The notes under the pieces were generated by a model. The model worked only from the letters and a program-made list of their open reading frames with translations, was not told where the DNA came from and made no database searches. From positions 36,886 to 100,885 of the forward strand of contig JARLIK010000028.1 of the NCBI GenBank assembly GCA_031291755.1: a DNA stretch of 64,000 nt, in the 5' to 3' direction. The stretch comes from Acidocella sp. (GTDB lineage Bacteria; Pseudomonadota; Alphaproteobacteria; Acetobacterales; Acetobacteraceae). Within the stretch, counting starts at the first letter, position 1. Every line of letters starts with the position of its first letter. Made by a program: the position numbers and the translations under genes. This document shows, piece after piece, positions 45,362 to 54,565 of this stretch.

Positions 45362-45442
45362 GTCATTCTATCCATTCTGATGCGGCCATTTTGGCCAGGT
45401 TATTGTGCTATCAAGGACGTCAATTTTATCTGCAGGCTGAGC

Positions 45443-46321
45443 TCAGGCGGCCACTGTATTTGTTAAACTACCTAGATGATCAATCGAAATTTTAACCACA
45501 TCGCCGACTTCGAGAAATTTCGGCGGATTAAATCCGATACCAACACCCGCCGGGGTGCCGGTTGCGATGATATCGCCTGGCTGCAAGGTCATGCCAGCGG
45601 AAATCGTCTCGATGATGGTGGGAATATCGAAAATCAGATCGTGCGTATTGGCGCTCTGGCGCAACTCGCCATTGACCCAGCATTTCACGTTAAGGTTGGC
45701 CGGATCGCCCACCTCGTCAGCTGTCACCGCCCAGGGACCCATAGGGCAGAAGCTGTCCAGGGATTTGCCGATGAACCATTGCCGGTGCTTCTGTTGCAGG
45801 TCGCGGGCGGTGACATCGTTGACGATGGTGTAGCCCCAGACATGTGATAATGCATTCGCCTTGGTGATGCCGCGGCCCGGTTTGCCGATGATGATGGCGA
45901 GCTCAGCCTCGTAATCAAGCTGTTCGGTGATGCCGGCAAAGCGGTGGATGGCTTCACCATCTGCTACCACCGTTGAGGTGGCTTTGGTGAAGACCACCGG
46001 GAAGGCCGGCGCCAGTTCGCCCTTGGCAGCGGAAGTGTCAAAGCCGGATTGGGCGAATTCCTTGGCGTGCTCGTGGTAGTTTTTGCCGACGCAAAAAATG
46101 TTGCGGTGCGGCTTGGGAATGGGGGCCAGGATTTTTTGACCGGCAAGGCTGTGCCAATGCGTAGCGGGTGGTAATGGCTGCGCCGGCGTCTGGCTGATGA
46201 GGCTGACCAGATCTCCGGTAAACCCAGGCAGGATATCCTTCACCAGGCAAAAGTTCCCGCCATCGGCGGAAATAATCACCACGGTCGGAATGCCTGAGAT
46301 GTTCAATGTTGCAAACCGCAT
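45443..46321 (-). CDS. Fumarylacetoacetate hydrolase-family enzyme
   Basis: 292 residues from the ATG at 46321 (GGAGACGAC upstream). The FAH fold has CVGKNYHEHAKEFA, metal site blocks EQLDYEAELAIIIGK (Glu-x-Glu) and YTIVNDVTARDLQ, and the C-terminal GDIIATGTPAGVG. Members hydrolyse C-C bonds of diketo acids or decarboxylate/hydrate ring-cleavage products. First gene of the leftward hydroxylase/transport operon, so it probably acts on a downstream intermediate of the same compound. Divergent from the GntR gene. Confidence 0.9.
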   Translation of the reverse strand: MRFATLNISGIPTVVIISADGGNFCLVKDILPGFTGDLVSLISQTPAQPLPPATHWHSLAGQKILAPIPKPHRNIFCVGKNYHEHAKEFAQSGFDTSAAKGELAPAFPVVFTKATSTVVADGEAIHRFAGITEQLDYEAELAIIIGKPGRGITKANALSHVWGYTIVNDVTARDLQQKHRQWFIGKSLDSFCPMGPWAVTADEVGDPANLNVKCWVNGELRQSANTHDLIFDIPTIIETISAGMTLQPGDIIATGTPAGVGIGFNPPKFLEVGDVVKISIDHLGSLTNTVAA

Positions 46322-46407
46322 CTTGTCGTCTCCAAATTGGTCTTTTTTGGTTGGGTCTTGGCTCGCCAACCGTGTTGGCAAAAGCTTATCGGCGCTTTTC
46401 CGGCGCG

Positions 46408-46422
46408 TCAACACAGTTGACT
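46408..46422. promoter_or_regulatory. Palindrome GTCAAC-ACA-GTTGAC, candidate GntR operator
   Basis: Perfect 6-base arms in the 156-base gap between the divergent FAH and GntR genes. The right arm overlaps a possible -35 TTGACT (46418-46423) with an AT-rich TTTATA/TATAAA about 17-19 bases further on, so binding there would repress gntR. A looser TTGG...CCAA pair follows at 46436-46452. Confidence 0.45.
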
Positions 46423-46477
46423 TGTGGCTCTGAGTTGGATTTTATAAACCAATTCAACCCAATTAAGGGCGGCAACC

Positions 46478-47149
46478 ATGCTTAACGACCCCGGCTTTAC
46501 GTTAAAGGCGGCCTTGCTTGAAAACCTGCGGACTGGCCGGTGGCGGCCCGGTGAGAGGCTGCCGGCTGAACGGCAGTTGAGTGAACTGCATGCAGTTGGG
46601 CGCTCCACTGTTCGGCGGGTTTTGTCTGAACTGAAAGAGCTTGGGTTGGTGATACAGTCAATCGGCAGCGGCACCTTTGTTGCCAAAGATATTGCTGGAA
46701 AATTGCCGCAACTTGCTGCAACCGATGCCGGCATAAGCCCTTCTGAACTGATGGAAGCCCGCCTGATTTTTGAGCCGGGGATGATTGATTTGGTGATACG
46801 CAACGCCACCACCGCCGATTTCACACGGCTTGAACAATGCTGCCGCAGTGCTGATGAAGCCCAATCGGTCGAACAATTCGAATATTGGGACGATGCGTTT
46901 CATTGCGGCCTGGCGGCGGCGACTCATAACGGCTTGGTGGTCAGTGTCCTTAGCCTGATGTCGAAAGTCAGAGATCATAGTGAATGGGGGCTGCTGAAAA
47001 AGAAAAGTGCCAGCGTTGAACGCCGGGACGCCTATCAGCAAGAGCATTGGAATATCTTGGCACAGTTGCGTCAGCGCGACGTTGAAACCGCCCGTGCGGC
47101 TCTGCTGGCTCATTTGGTTCATGTACGGCGCAATATGTTTGGTTACTGA
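46478..47149 (+). CDS. GntR-family (FadR/FCD) transcriptional regulator
   Basis: 223 residues. The N-terminal winged helix is GERLPAERQLSELHAVGRSTVRRVLSELKELGLV (about 25-58), and the helical FCD ligand domain follows with EARLIFEPGMIDLVIRNA, FHCGLAAATHNGLVV and AQLRQRDVETARAALLAHL. It lies between two opposite operons, the hydroxylase/TTT set to the left and the MFS/PTE/ALDH/EutA set to the right, and could control either or both. Inverted repeats lie on both sides of the gene. Confidence 0.87.
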   Translation: MLNDPGFTLKAALLENLRTGRWRPGERLPAERQLSELHAVGRSTVRRVLSELKELGLVIQSIGSGTFVAKDIAGKLPQLAATDAGISPSELMEARLIFEPGMIDLVIRNATTADFTRLEQCCRSADEAQSVEQFEYWDDAFHCGLAAATHNGLVVSVLSLMSKVRDHSEWGLLKKKSASVERRDAYQQEHWNILAQLRQRDVETARAALLAHLVHVRRNMFGY

Positions 47150-47266
47150 CCTGCCGGCTACTTGCTGATAATAAGATTTTGGCGAACATCTTGCTGTCAT
47201 CAACCGGTTTGAGGCGGGCCTTGCCTCACGAAAGTGCTATTGACAGGCCATACTCGGCTCAATAAT

Positions 47267-47301
47267 GTTATACCATAACAAATGTTCGTATAATGAACAT
47301 T
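47267..47301 (+). promoter_or_regulatory. Two adjacent inverted repeats over a -10 element
   Basis: GTTAT-ACC-ATAAC (47267-47279) is followed at once by AATGTTC/GAACATT arms with a 7-base spacer (47281-47301). That spacer holds a perfect -10 TATAAT (47289-47294). A TTGACA lies further up at 47240-47245. The layout is that of a promoter blocked by a dimeric repressor, presumably the GntR protein encoded just upstream. The translation start of the MFS gene is about 150 bases downstream. Confidence 0.55.
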
Positions 47302-47444
47302 AAATAATCAGTTGGGAACGTGCTGAGCGGACATCATCTGTAATCGGCAGTTTTGGATTTAGGATTATGGCATCGCACAAAATAGTGCGTTGGCAGGAAG
47401 ATAAAAATAATTGGCGCGATTCGGATAATTCCGGGGGAAATAAA

Positions 47445-48746
47445 GTGGACACGATGCAAGCAAACACAGCTTTGAATGCCGGAACCAGCACCCAGGCGAC
47501 GAATATCCGTTGGACCAGCATCACGCCTACATTGTTGGTCATTTGGATCGTTGGGATGATCGACAAAAGTAATATTTCGATCGTTATTGCTAATCCACAA
47601 TTTTTACAGGATTTGAATTTACAACATAGCCAGGCATTGCTGGGTTGGTTGACGACTGGATTGATTATTGCCTATGGCGCCGCCGCCCCAGCCTGGGGGT
47701 GGTTGATCAGTAAGGTCGGCACCCGCCATGCGGTGATGATCAGCCTTGCGATGTGGGGCATTGTCTGTGTCGTTTCAGGCATGTCGGCATCATATGGGCT
47801 GCTCCTGACGTCTCGAATTGTGATGGGCATCGCGGAAGCGGCTTTGTACCCCGTGACGCTGGCGGTTGTAGCCAATTGGTTTCCTTTAAAAGAACGAGGC
47901 CGTGCCACGGCTTTTTGGTGGATTGGCACGATGATCGGGCCGATGCTGACAGGCTTGTTGATCACCTGGCTGATAGTGCAATTTGGCTGGCGCGCGCAAT
48001 TTTATGCGCTGGGTGCGCTGGCAGTGGTGCTGCCATTGCCGCAGGCGTATTTTTTATTGCGTGACAAGCCTGGCGAAAACCCCCGGGTAAATAACGCAGA
48101 GCGGGCGTTGATTGAAGCGGGAAAAATTGAAGAGAATGATGGTGCTCCTGGCCGCATTCTGCGCAGTAATCCCATAAGCTGGTTTAAAAATCATCGCTAT
48201 TGGCTGATCGTGATTTCAATCATTTTTAATTCAATCTTTTTCTGGGGATGGTCGGTCTGGTTGCCGACCTATCTTAAAACCACGCGGCATTTCACCTTCA
48301 GCAAAGCGGGATATCTAACCTTTATTATCTATGGTTGCGCAACACTGACCATTATTGCGGTTGGATTATTCTCCGACCGCATACTTCGGCGTGCGCCAAT
48401 TGCTGGTGTGGGGTGGCTACTGAGCGGCGTGTTCCTGATGACGGCAACTTTGGTGCCTGACCGCACAGTATGCGTTGTACTGATGACATTGTCGTTATGT
48501 GCGCAGCAGGCTGGCGTAAGTTCGGCACAGATGCTGTATCACAGTGTTGTCGGAACCAAGGATATGGCGAGAAGTCAAGGCTATGCCACAGGGTTTATTC
48601 AAATACTTGGCGGTTTTGCGCCAGTGATGATCGGCAGCATGCTGGCGCATTCAGGTGGGGATTTTACCCTTGGCTTTGCCATATTGGCGGCTTCCGTATT
48701 GGTGGCGGCCGGCTGCATGGCGGCATTGGCGCGTGAAGGATTGTGA
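47445..48746 (+). CDS. MFS transporter, anion:cation symporter type
   Basis: 433 residues from a GTG at 47445 (GGGGG seven bases upstream); an ATG at 47454 is the alternative. Twelve membrane helices: PTLLVIWIVGMIDKSNISIV opens the ACS-family fold, SRIVMGIAEAALYPVTLAVV is helix 4 and GRATAFWWIGTMIGPMLTG helix 5. It likely brings in an organic acid or lactone used by the downstream hydrolase and dehydrogenases. Heads the rightward operon. Confidence 0.82.
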   Translation: MDTMQANTALNAGTSTQATNIRWTSITPTLLVIWIVGMIDKSNISIVIANPQFLQDLNLQHSQALLGWLTTGLIIAYGAAAPAWGWLISKVGTRHAVMISLAMWGIVCVVSGMSASYGLLLTSRIVMGIAEAALYPVTLAVVANWFPLKERGRATAFWWIGTMIGPMLTGLLITWLIVQFGWRAQFYALGALAVVLPLPQAYFLLRDKPGENPRVNNAERALIEAGKIEENDGAPGRILRSNPISWFKNHRYWLIVISIIFNSIFFWGWSVWLPTYLKTTRHFTFSKAGYLTFIIYGCATLTIIAVGLFSDRILRRAPIAGVGWLLSGVFLMTATLVPDRTVCVVLMTLSLCAQQAGVSSAQMLYHSVVGTKDMARSQGYATGFIQILGGFAPVMIGSMLAHSGGDFTLGFAILAASVLVAAGCMAALAREGL

Positions 48747-48770
48747 GTTGAAAGTGAAAAGGCACCGGCA

Positions 48771-49688
48771 TTGATCAGAACAATATTGGGCGATGTTGAG
48801 GTGCTCGATGGCCCGATACTTGGGCACGAGCATTTGCAAATCGACCTTTCGCACAACAAAGGTGAGGATAACATATTATGGCAGAACGAAGAATCAGCCA
48901 TTATTGATGATTTGAACTATACTAAAGTCCAATATGGTCTGCGGGTAGTTGCCGATTTAAGTGTGCCGGGTGGTGGACGAAACCCGGAAGCTTTGGCGCG
49001 GATCTCCCACCAAACAGGTTTGCACGTGGTATGCGCGACCGGATTCTATTGGGATGCGGTGCCGGATATTGTGGTGCACAGTTCACACCAAAAGCTGCGC
49101 GATATCATGATTCGTGAAATTGAGACTGGCATTGATCAGACTGATCTGCGGTGCGGGACAATAAAAATCGGTACTGACCATACGGAGCCAAATAGCATAT
49201 TTGAAAAATTATTTCGGGCAGCCGCTGCGGCGTCCCGGGCAACTGGGGTTTCTATTGTCACTCATACGACTAAGCCTGAACAGGCGACATGGCAGTTAGA
49301 TGTGCTTGAGGATGCGGGCGCAGATTTGTCCCACGTGCTGATTAGCCATCTGCATAAAGTTAAGGATTTTTCGGAGATTATCGCGGTTGGTAAGCGTGGA
49401 GCGTTTATTGGAATTGATCAGCTGGGCTTTAAAAAGGGCCCGATGATTGGGGATGTGGCAGATATTGTGGTGCGGGCGATCGCGCAAGGTCTTGGCGGAC
49501 AGTTGATTTTGTCTTCCGATATTGCTCGTAAGTCGCGATTACGGGCGAACGGCGGTATTGGTTATGCAACCACCTTTTCGGAGTTTTTGCCCCTGTTGAA
49601 GCAGAGAGGCGTGCCGGAACCCCAGATCAGCAAGATCATGTCTGATAATCCTTTAAAAATTTATAGTGTTCGCACAGATGGGAAATAA
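48771..49688 (+). CDS. Phosphotriesterase-family metal-dependent hydrolase
   Basis: 305 residues, TTG start 24 bases after the MFS stop. TIM-barrel amidohydrolase of the PTE/PLL group with its binuclear metal set: His19 and His21 (GHEH), the bridging Lys132 (GTIKIGTD), His165 (VTHTT), His193 (ISHLHK) and Asp250 (LSSDI). Family enzymes mostly open lactones or hydrolyse amides and esters; phosphotriesterase activity is rare. It could open a lactone made by the SDR downstream. Stop overlaps the aldehyde dehydrogenase start by one base. Confidence 0.85.
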   Translation: MIRTILGDVEVLDGPILGHEHLQIDLSHNKGEDNILWQNEESAIIDDLNYTKVQYGLRVVADLSVPGGGRNPEALARISHQTGLHVVCATGFYWDAVPDIVVHSSHQKLRDIMIREIETGIDQTDLRCGTIKIGTDHTEPNSIFEKLFRAAAAASRATGVSIVTHTTKPEQATWQLDVLEDAGADLSHVLISHLHKVKDFSEIIAVGKRGAFIGIDQLGFKKGPMIGDVADIVVRAIAQGLGGQLILSSDIARKSRLRANGGIGYATTFSEFLPLLKQRGVPEPQISKIMSDNPLKIYSVRTDGK

Positions 49689-51169
49689 TGATGAGTGAGT
49701 TAGCGGTGCCAGCAGGGCAAAAAATTCATGCTAGCAAAAAAACCTATCAGATGCTGATCGGTGGTGAATGGCGTGATTCGAAAACGGGCGGTACGATTGA
49801 TAGCATCGACCCTTCCAATGAAGAGGTGATTGCGACGGTGCCGGATGGTGGCGATGCGGATGTGGCTGATGCGGTGGAAGCTGGCAAGGCAGCTTTTGCA
49901 GAATGGCGTACCTTTAGCGCAGCAAAACGACAGAAAAAAATGTATGAGTTGGCGAGGCGCATGGAGGAGCGTGTTGAGCATTTTGCGATGCTTGACGCGA
50001 TTGATTCCGGCAATCCGCTGACGGGCATGATTGAAGATGCCAAAAAGGCACCGGATGAAATCCGAAATTTTGCAAATATGGCAACGGAATTAAAAGGTAC
50101 CTCGTTTGAAACGCCGGATGACGTTGTGTGCTTTACCGTCCGCGAGGCATTTGGTGTTGTAGGACGAATTATTCCATTTAACCATCCGTACCGGTTTGCG
50201 GCAAAAGTGGCGCCTGGGCTGGCAGCCGGCAACGCGGTGATTCTGAAGCCGGGTGAGACGACCTCACTATCGGCACTCGAATTCGGCGAAATGACCATGG
50301 ATATTTTCCCGAAGGGATTGATCAGCGTTGTAACCGGCTACGGCCACACGGTTGGCCGAGCGATAGTGAAGCACCCCGAGATTATGCGGGTGGCATTCAC
50401 CGGCAGTGTGCCAACCGGTCAGGCGATTATGCGTGATGCCGCGGACCACATGAAGCGCCTATCGCTGGAATTGGGAGGCAAGAACCCAATGATCGTATTC
50501 CCTGATGTGGATGTTGATAAAGCTGCGCAAGGTTGCATTAAGGGCATGAACCTGGCGCGCAGCATGGGACAATCCTGCCAGTCGAATTCACGCGTGTTTG
50601 TGCATGAAAAAATCTATGACCGGTTTGTGGCGGCCTTGGTTGAACGCGTTGCCAAACTGAAAGTTGGCGACCCGCGGCATGAGGCAACAGTCATCGGGCC
50701 AGTGAATCATAAGAAGCATTATGAAAGGATCATGGGTTTTATTGAATCTGGCAAAGATCAGGGCGCTAAACTTTCGATAGGCGGTGCGCGGCCTTCGCAG
50801 TTTAATAAGGGCTACTATGTAGAACCGACCGTGTTCAGTGACGTGACGATGGAGATGCGGATTGCCCGGGAGGAGATTTTTGGGCCGGTGGTTAGTGTGT
50901 TTAAATGGAACGATTATGACAGCGTCGTGAAGGAAGCCAATGGCACGGAATTTGGCTTGACCGCAAATATCTGGACGAATGATCTGACTCTTGCCAACAA
51001 GACAGCGAAAGCGATGCAAGCTGGTTTAGTTTGGATTAACGGCGCAGGAGGCCGTGTGCCGGGCGTGCCATTCGGAGGTTATAAATTGAGCGGACTTGGC
51101 AAGGAAGGTGATCTGTCTGATTTGCTAAGCTACACGCAGGAGAAAACCATCATCACGCATTTGCAGTAA
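49688..51169 (+). CDS. NAD(P)-dependent aldehyde dehydrogenase
   Basis: 493 residues. Complete ALDH fold: GRIIPFNHPYRFAAKVAPGL with the oxyanion Asn165, VAFTGSVPTGQ at the cofactor site, general base Glu261 (LELGGKNP), nucleophile Cys297 (GQSCQSN) and EEIFGPVVSVF near 395. Similar to betaine/gamma-aminobutyraldehyde/lactaldehyde dehydrogenases. It oxidises an aldehyde to an acid in the MFS-PTE-ALDH-SDR-Bug-EutA-cupin row. If the pathway really makes an aldehyde by a B12-dependent deamination or dehydration, this would be its sink. Confidence 0.92.
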   Translation: MMSELAVPAGQKIHASKKTYQMLIGGEWRDSKTGGTIDSIDPSNEEVIATVPDGGDADVADAVEAGKAAFAEWRTFSAAKRQKKMYELARRMEERVEHFAMLDAIDSGNPLTGMIEDAKKAPDEIRNFANMATELKGTSFETPDDVVCFTVREAFGVVGRIIPFNHPYRFAAKVAPGLAAGNAVILKPGETTSLSALEFGEMTMDIFPKGLISVVTGYGHTVGRAIVKHPEIMRVAFTGSVPTGQAIMRDAADHMKRLSLELGGKNPMIVFPDVDVDKAAQGCIKGMNLARSMGQSCQSNSRVFVHEKIYDRFVAALVERVAKLKVGDPRHEATVIGPVNHKKHYERIMGFIESGKDQGAKLSIGGARPSQFNKGYYVEPTVFSDVTMEMRIAREEIFGPVVSVFKWNDYDSVVKEANGTEFGLTANIWTNDLTLANKTAKAMQAGLVWINGAGGRVPGVPFGGYKLSGLGKEGDLSDLLSYTQEKTIITHLQ

Positions 51170-51220
51170 TGGTGGTTATTGAGTGGTTTTTAGAAAATTC
51201 AGCTAGAGAACGGGTATATT

Positions 51221-52018
51221 ATGAGCTTAGATAAATCGACTGTCGTTTGCCGCCGCTTGGTAGGACGTATTGCCATTGTTACCGGTGGAGCACATGGGAT
51301 TGGCAAAGCCTACGCGCAACGTCTGTCAGATGAAGGTGCGCATATTATTATCGCCGACATCGATGGCCCTGCTTCGGAGGCAACCGCTGCTGCGTTGTCT
51401 GCCAAGGCGGGAGCGGCAAAATCGCTGGGGTTCCGGGTTGATGTCTCGAATGAAGAGAGCTTGGCAAACATGGCTGCCAAGACCATGGAAGCATTTGGGC
51501 GAATTGATATTCTGATAAATAATGCAGCAATTTTTGCAACGATTCCGATGTCGCGCCTGCCATTTGATGAAATTGGCGTTGATGAATGGGACCGGATGAT
51601 GAACGTGAATTTGAAAGGTTCCTGGCTGGCTGTACGCGCTGTGGCTCCCGTGATGAAGGCGCAAAAATACGGTAAGATCATCAATATTGCTTCCGGCACC
51701 GCGTTCAAGGGGACTGGCGGGCGTATTCATTACGTGACTTCGAAAGCCGGTATGCTGGGGCTGACCAAGTCGCTTGCGAATGATCTGGGGGCCTACAACA
51801 TTAATGTGAATTGTTTGGCTCCTGGCAGCACGCTGAGCGAAGAAAACGCCACGGATGAGATTAAGACCATGCGCGAAGGTAAGGCCAATAAGCGCCCACT
51901 GGCGCGCACACAATTGCCGGAAGATTTAGTTGGTGCCATGGCGTTCTTTTGCTCAAGCGACAGTGACTTTGTGACAGGACAGACTTTGGTTGTCGATGGC
52001 GGAACTTACATGCATTAG
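51221..52018 (+). CDS. Short-chain dehydrogenase/reductase
   Basis: 265 residues. Classical SDR with TGGAHGIG (21-28), NNAA (100-103), Asn130, Ser158, Tyr171 and Lys175 (YVTSK), and the usual C-terminal TGQTLVVDGG. It oxidises a secondary alcohol or reduces a ketone with NAD(P). Fourth gene of the rightward operon. Its fold is intact, unlike the SDR at 15694. Confidence 0.9.
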   Translation: MSLDKSTVVCRRLVGRIAIVTGGAHGIGKAYAQRLSDEGAHIIIADIDGPASEATAAALSAKAGAAKSLGFRVDVSNEESLANMAAKTMEAFGRIDILINNAAIFATIPMSRLPFDEIGVDEWDRMMNVNLKGSWLAVRAVAPVMKAQKYGKIINIASGTAFKGTGGRIHYVTSKAGMLGLTKSLANDLGAYNINVNCLAPGSTLSEENATDEIKTMREGKANKRPLARTQLPEDLVGAMAFFCSSDSDFVTGQTLVVDGGTYMH

Positions 52019-52056
52019 CGGCACGCATCATAAATGCCGTAACAACGGGGGCAAAA

Positions 52057-53025
52057 ATGTCTGAAAAATTTCAATTGAAACGCCGTGAATTTCTACCTTT
52101 CGCCGCTTCGGCAATGGCCTTGTCGGGCTTTATGTCGGCTAAGCCAGCGTGGGCTTCGGCTTATCCAAACAAGCCGATTACATTTCTCATCCCTGACGGT
52201 ATTGGAGGTGGAGCGTCAACCTATGTGCGTGAATTTTCAGTTTTATTGGGTAGGTATTTTTCGCCCAATGTGAATGTAGCGCCAATCAATGATCAAGGCG
52301 CAAACGGACAGAAGGCTGCTCTTGATCTATTTCACGCCACCCCTGACGGTTACACGATCGGTATGCTCGGTGATGTGACTTCGGTGAAGCAGGGTGCTGA
52401 TCTTTTGGATAAACTTTCCTGGATTGCGAACTTGGGACGTTCGTCGTTTGGACTCGCGGTAAATGCCAAGTCGAATATCCAAAATGTCGATGACTTAAAA
52501 AAATTATCACAGACGCGGCAGGTGGTATTTTCATCGTCGGGAAAGTCAGCACTTAGTTATTTTGCGATTAAGCTATTCTGTAAGTTGAATGACATTAATG
52601 CAAAGGTGGTCGTCGGCTATAAAGGCTCAACCGACGCGATGCTGGCGGTGACGCGCGGGGAGGCTGACGCGACCGCACAATCCATGCCGACGTTAAAGCC
52701 GATGCAGGACTCAGGCTATCTGCGCACAGTGTTTGTTTACGCAACCAAGTCACCTTTACCTGGTGTTGAGGATGCGACATCCATCGGTCAACCAGATTTG
52801 GCGGAGATTATTCAATGGCGGGTTGTTGCGGCACCCCCCGGAACGCCGCCAGAAATTGTCAAGACTTTGAAGGATGCATTTCAAAACATTGCGGGTGATC
52901 CTGCGACGATAGCGTGGTCTGAAAAAGTTCATGTGCCGATATTTTTCTTGGGTTCTGATGCAACAAAGCGGGCTGTTGAGGGACAGGTTGATCTGGTGCG
53001 AAAATGGCAGGATGTTTTAACCTGA
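52057..53025 (+). CDS. Bug/TctC-type periplasmic binding protein 5
   Basis: 322 residues. The leader LKRREFLPFAASAMALSG has a twin-arginine pattern and is likely cut after WAS. Body motifs ITFLIPDGIGGGASTYVRE, LSWIANLGRSSFGLAV and RGEADATAQSM group it with proteins 1-3 rather than with the Sec-type protein 4. It lacks their NMPGAGG loop (PINDQGANGQ instead). No TctAB follows; the EutA-like gene starts 12 bases downstream. Confidence 0.85.
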   Translation: MSEKFQLKRREFLPFAASAMALSGFMSAKPAWASAYPNKPITFLIPDGIGGGASTYVREFSVLLGRYFSPNVNVAPINDQGANGQKAALDLFHATPDGYTIGMLGDVTSVKQGADLLDKLSWIANLGRSSFGLAVNAKSNIQNVDDLKKLSQTRQVVFSSSGKSALSYFAIKLFCKLNDINAKVVVGYKGSTDAMLAVTRGEADATAQSMPTLKPMQDSGYLRTVFVYATKSPLPGVEDATSIGQPDLAEIIQWRVVAAPPGTPPEIVKTLKDAFQNIAGDPATIAWSEKVHVPIFFLGSDATKRAVEGQVDLVRKWQDVLT

Positions 53026-53037
53026 AATTTTTAAATT

Positions 53038-54537
53038 ATGCATGATGGCCCGGATGCTCATGAGCATACAACTGCAGAAGATATGGCAACGTTTGCGCAG
53101 TTCATTTGGGCGCAGGATAATGTTGAGCTGACCACAGTTGGTATTGATATTGGCAGTTCAACTTCGCATTTATTATTTGCCAGGCTGCATTTGCAGCGTC
53201 AGTCACAAGGGCTTTCAAGCCGGTTTAATATTGTTCGGCGTGAGGTACTATACCGGTCTCCCATAGGCCTCACGCCGTTTTTGGCTGATAGCATGATTGA
53301 TGCGCAGAGGCTGGGTGCTTTCATCGCGGAACAATATACGGAAGCTGGATTGACACCGGACATGGTCGATACCGGCGCTGTCATTCTTACGGGTGAGGCG
53401 ATTAAGCGCCGTAACGCACGTGCGATTGATGAGTTGTTTGCTGAACAAGGCGGCAAATTTGTATGTGCCACGGCCGGCCATAAATTGGAATGCACTTTGG
53501 CGGCTCATGGTTCCGGCGCGGTGGAGTATTCGCGCCGCACAGGCTTGTGCTTGCTGCATATTGATGTTGGTGGCGGCACCACGAAACTAGCTCTGATTAA
53601 GGCGGGTGTTATTTGCAGCGTGAGCGCTTTCGCCGTTGGCGGCAGGTTGATTGCGCAGGATGAGCAAGGTGGTTGGACTCGGCTTGATGAGTCTGCCCAT
53701 TTAGCGGCATCTGACCTAGGGATACGCCTGACGCCTCAAACGGCGAATGATTCAGAAATCAGGGAGCTTATTGCCAAGCGCTTTGCTGAAGTTGCGGTTG
53801 ATCATATTACCGGCGCGCCGTTGGATGAATTGGGTTTGAAGTTGCAGCTAACCAGCCCTCTGCAGCGCGGGGCGCCTGTGAACGCATTTAGTTTTTCAGG
53901 CGGTGTTGCTGAGTATTTATTTTCGCGGGAAAGTTCTGATTTCGGCGATATAGCGAAGTCACTTGCCCGGCATTTGCACGCCCTTCTGAGTCTGCAGGAG
54001 AGACTTCCGATTATCGACCCGGGCCAGGGAATTCGAGCAACCGTGATAGGCGCGTCGCAATTTACCGTCCAGGTGAGCGGAAAGACGATTTATTATTCAG
54101 ACGCTACGCATTTGAATATCCATAATATTCCGGTGACACATATTGTTGGAGGTTTTTCGGCAGGTCTCACATCTTCTGCTTGGGAGAGTTATATTACGGC
54201 GGCCTTGCGGCGTGATGACCATCAGGCAGGGCGGCGTGTTGCGTTGGCATTTTCGTGGCAAGCACCGCCGGATTATGACAATCTGCGTTCCTGCGCTGAG
54301 GGAATTTTTAATGCGTTTGGTAAATCTGAGGTCTATGAAGAACTGCTGTTGCTTGTTGTTGATGGCGATGTCGGGCGGTCGTTGGGGTATTTATTGCAAG
54401 AAGAATTAAATTATATCGGACCGCTGATTTCGCTCGATGGTTTGCGGCTTCAGCAATTTGATTTTGTTGACGTTGGTGGATTAATGCAACCGGCAGGTGT
54501 GGTGCCGGTCATTATCAAGTCATTGGTCTTTTCGTAA
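53038..54537 (+). CDS. eutA: EutA-like ethanolamine ammonia-lyase reactivating factor, orphan
   Basis: 499 residues. Aligns along its length with EutA, an actin/Hsp70-fold ATPase that swaps damaged cobalamin out of ethanolamine ammonia-lyase. Blocks are TTVGIDIGSSTSHLLFARL (phosphate 1, near 32-50), VDTGAVILTGEAIKRRNARA, LHIDVGGGTTKLALIKAG (phosphate 2, near 173-190), FSFSGGVAEY, RATVIGASQFTVQVSG and GVVPVIIKSLVF at the end. No eutB, eutC or other B12 enzyme is in the window. It may reactivate a distant enzyme or have a new role in this operon. Between a Bug protein and a bicupin, both on the same strand. Confidence 0.85.
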   Translation: MHDGPDAHEHTTAEDMATFAQFIWAQDNVELTTVGIDIGSSTSHLLFARLHLQRQSQGLSSRFNIVRREVLYRSPIGLTPFLADSMIDAQRLGAFIAEQYTEAGLTPDMVDTGAVILTGEAIKRRNARAIDELFAEQGGKFVCATAGHKLECTLAAHGSGAVEYSRRTGLCLLHIDVGGGTTKLALIKAGVICSVSAFAVGGRLIAQDEQGGWTRLDESAHLAASDLGIRLTPQTANDSEIRELIAKRFAEVAVDHITGAPLDELGLKLQLTSPLQRGAPVNAFSFSGGVAEYLFSRESSDFGDIAKSLARHLHALLSLQERLPIIDPGQGIRATVIGASQFTVQVSGKTIYYSDATHLNIHNIPVTHIVGGFSAGLTSSAWESYITAALRRDDHQAGRRVALAFSWQAPPDYDNLRSCAEGIFNAFGKSEVYEELLLLVVDGDVGRSLGYLLQEELNYIGPLISLDGLRLQQFDFVDVGGLMQPAGVVPVIIKSLVFS

Positions 54538-54565
54538 GTTGAGAAAGTAAGAAAGGTAATTTGCC

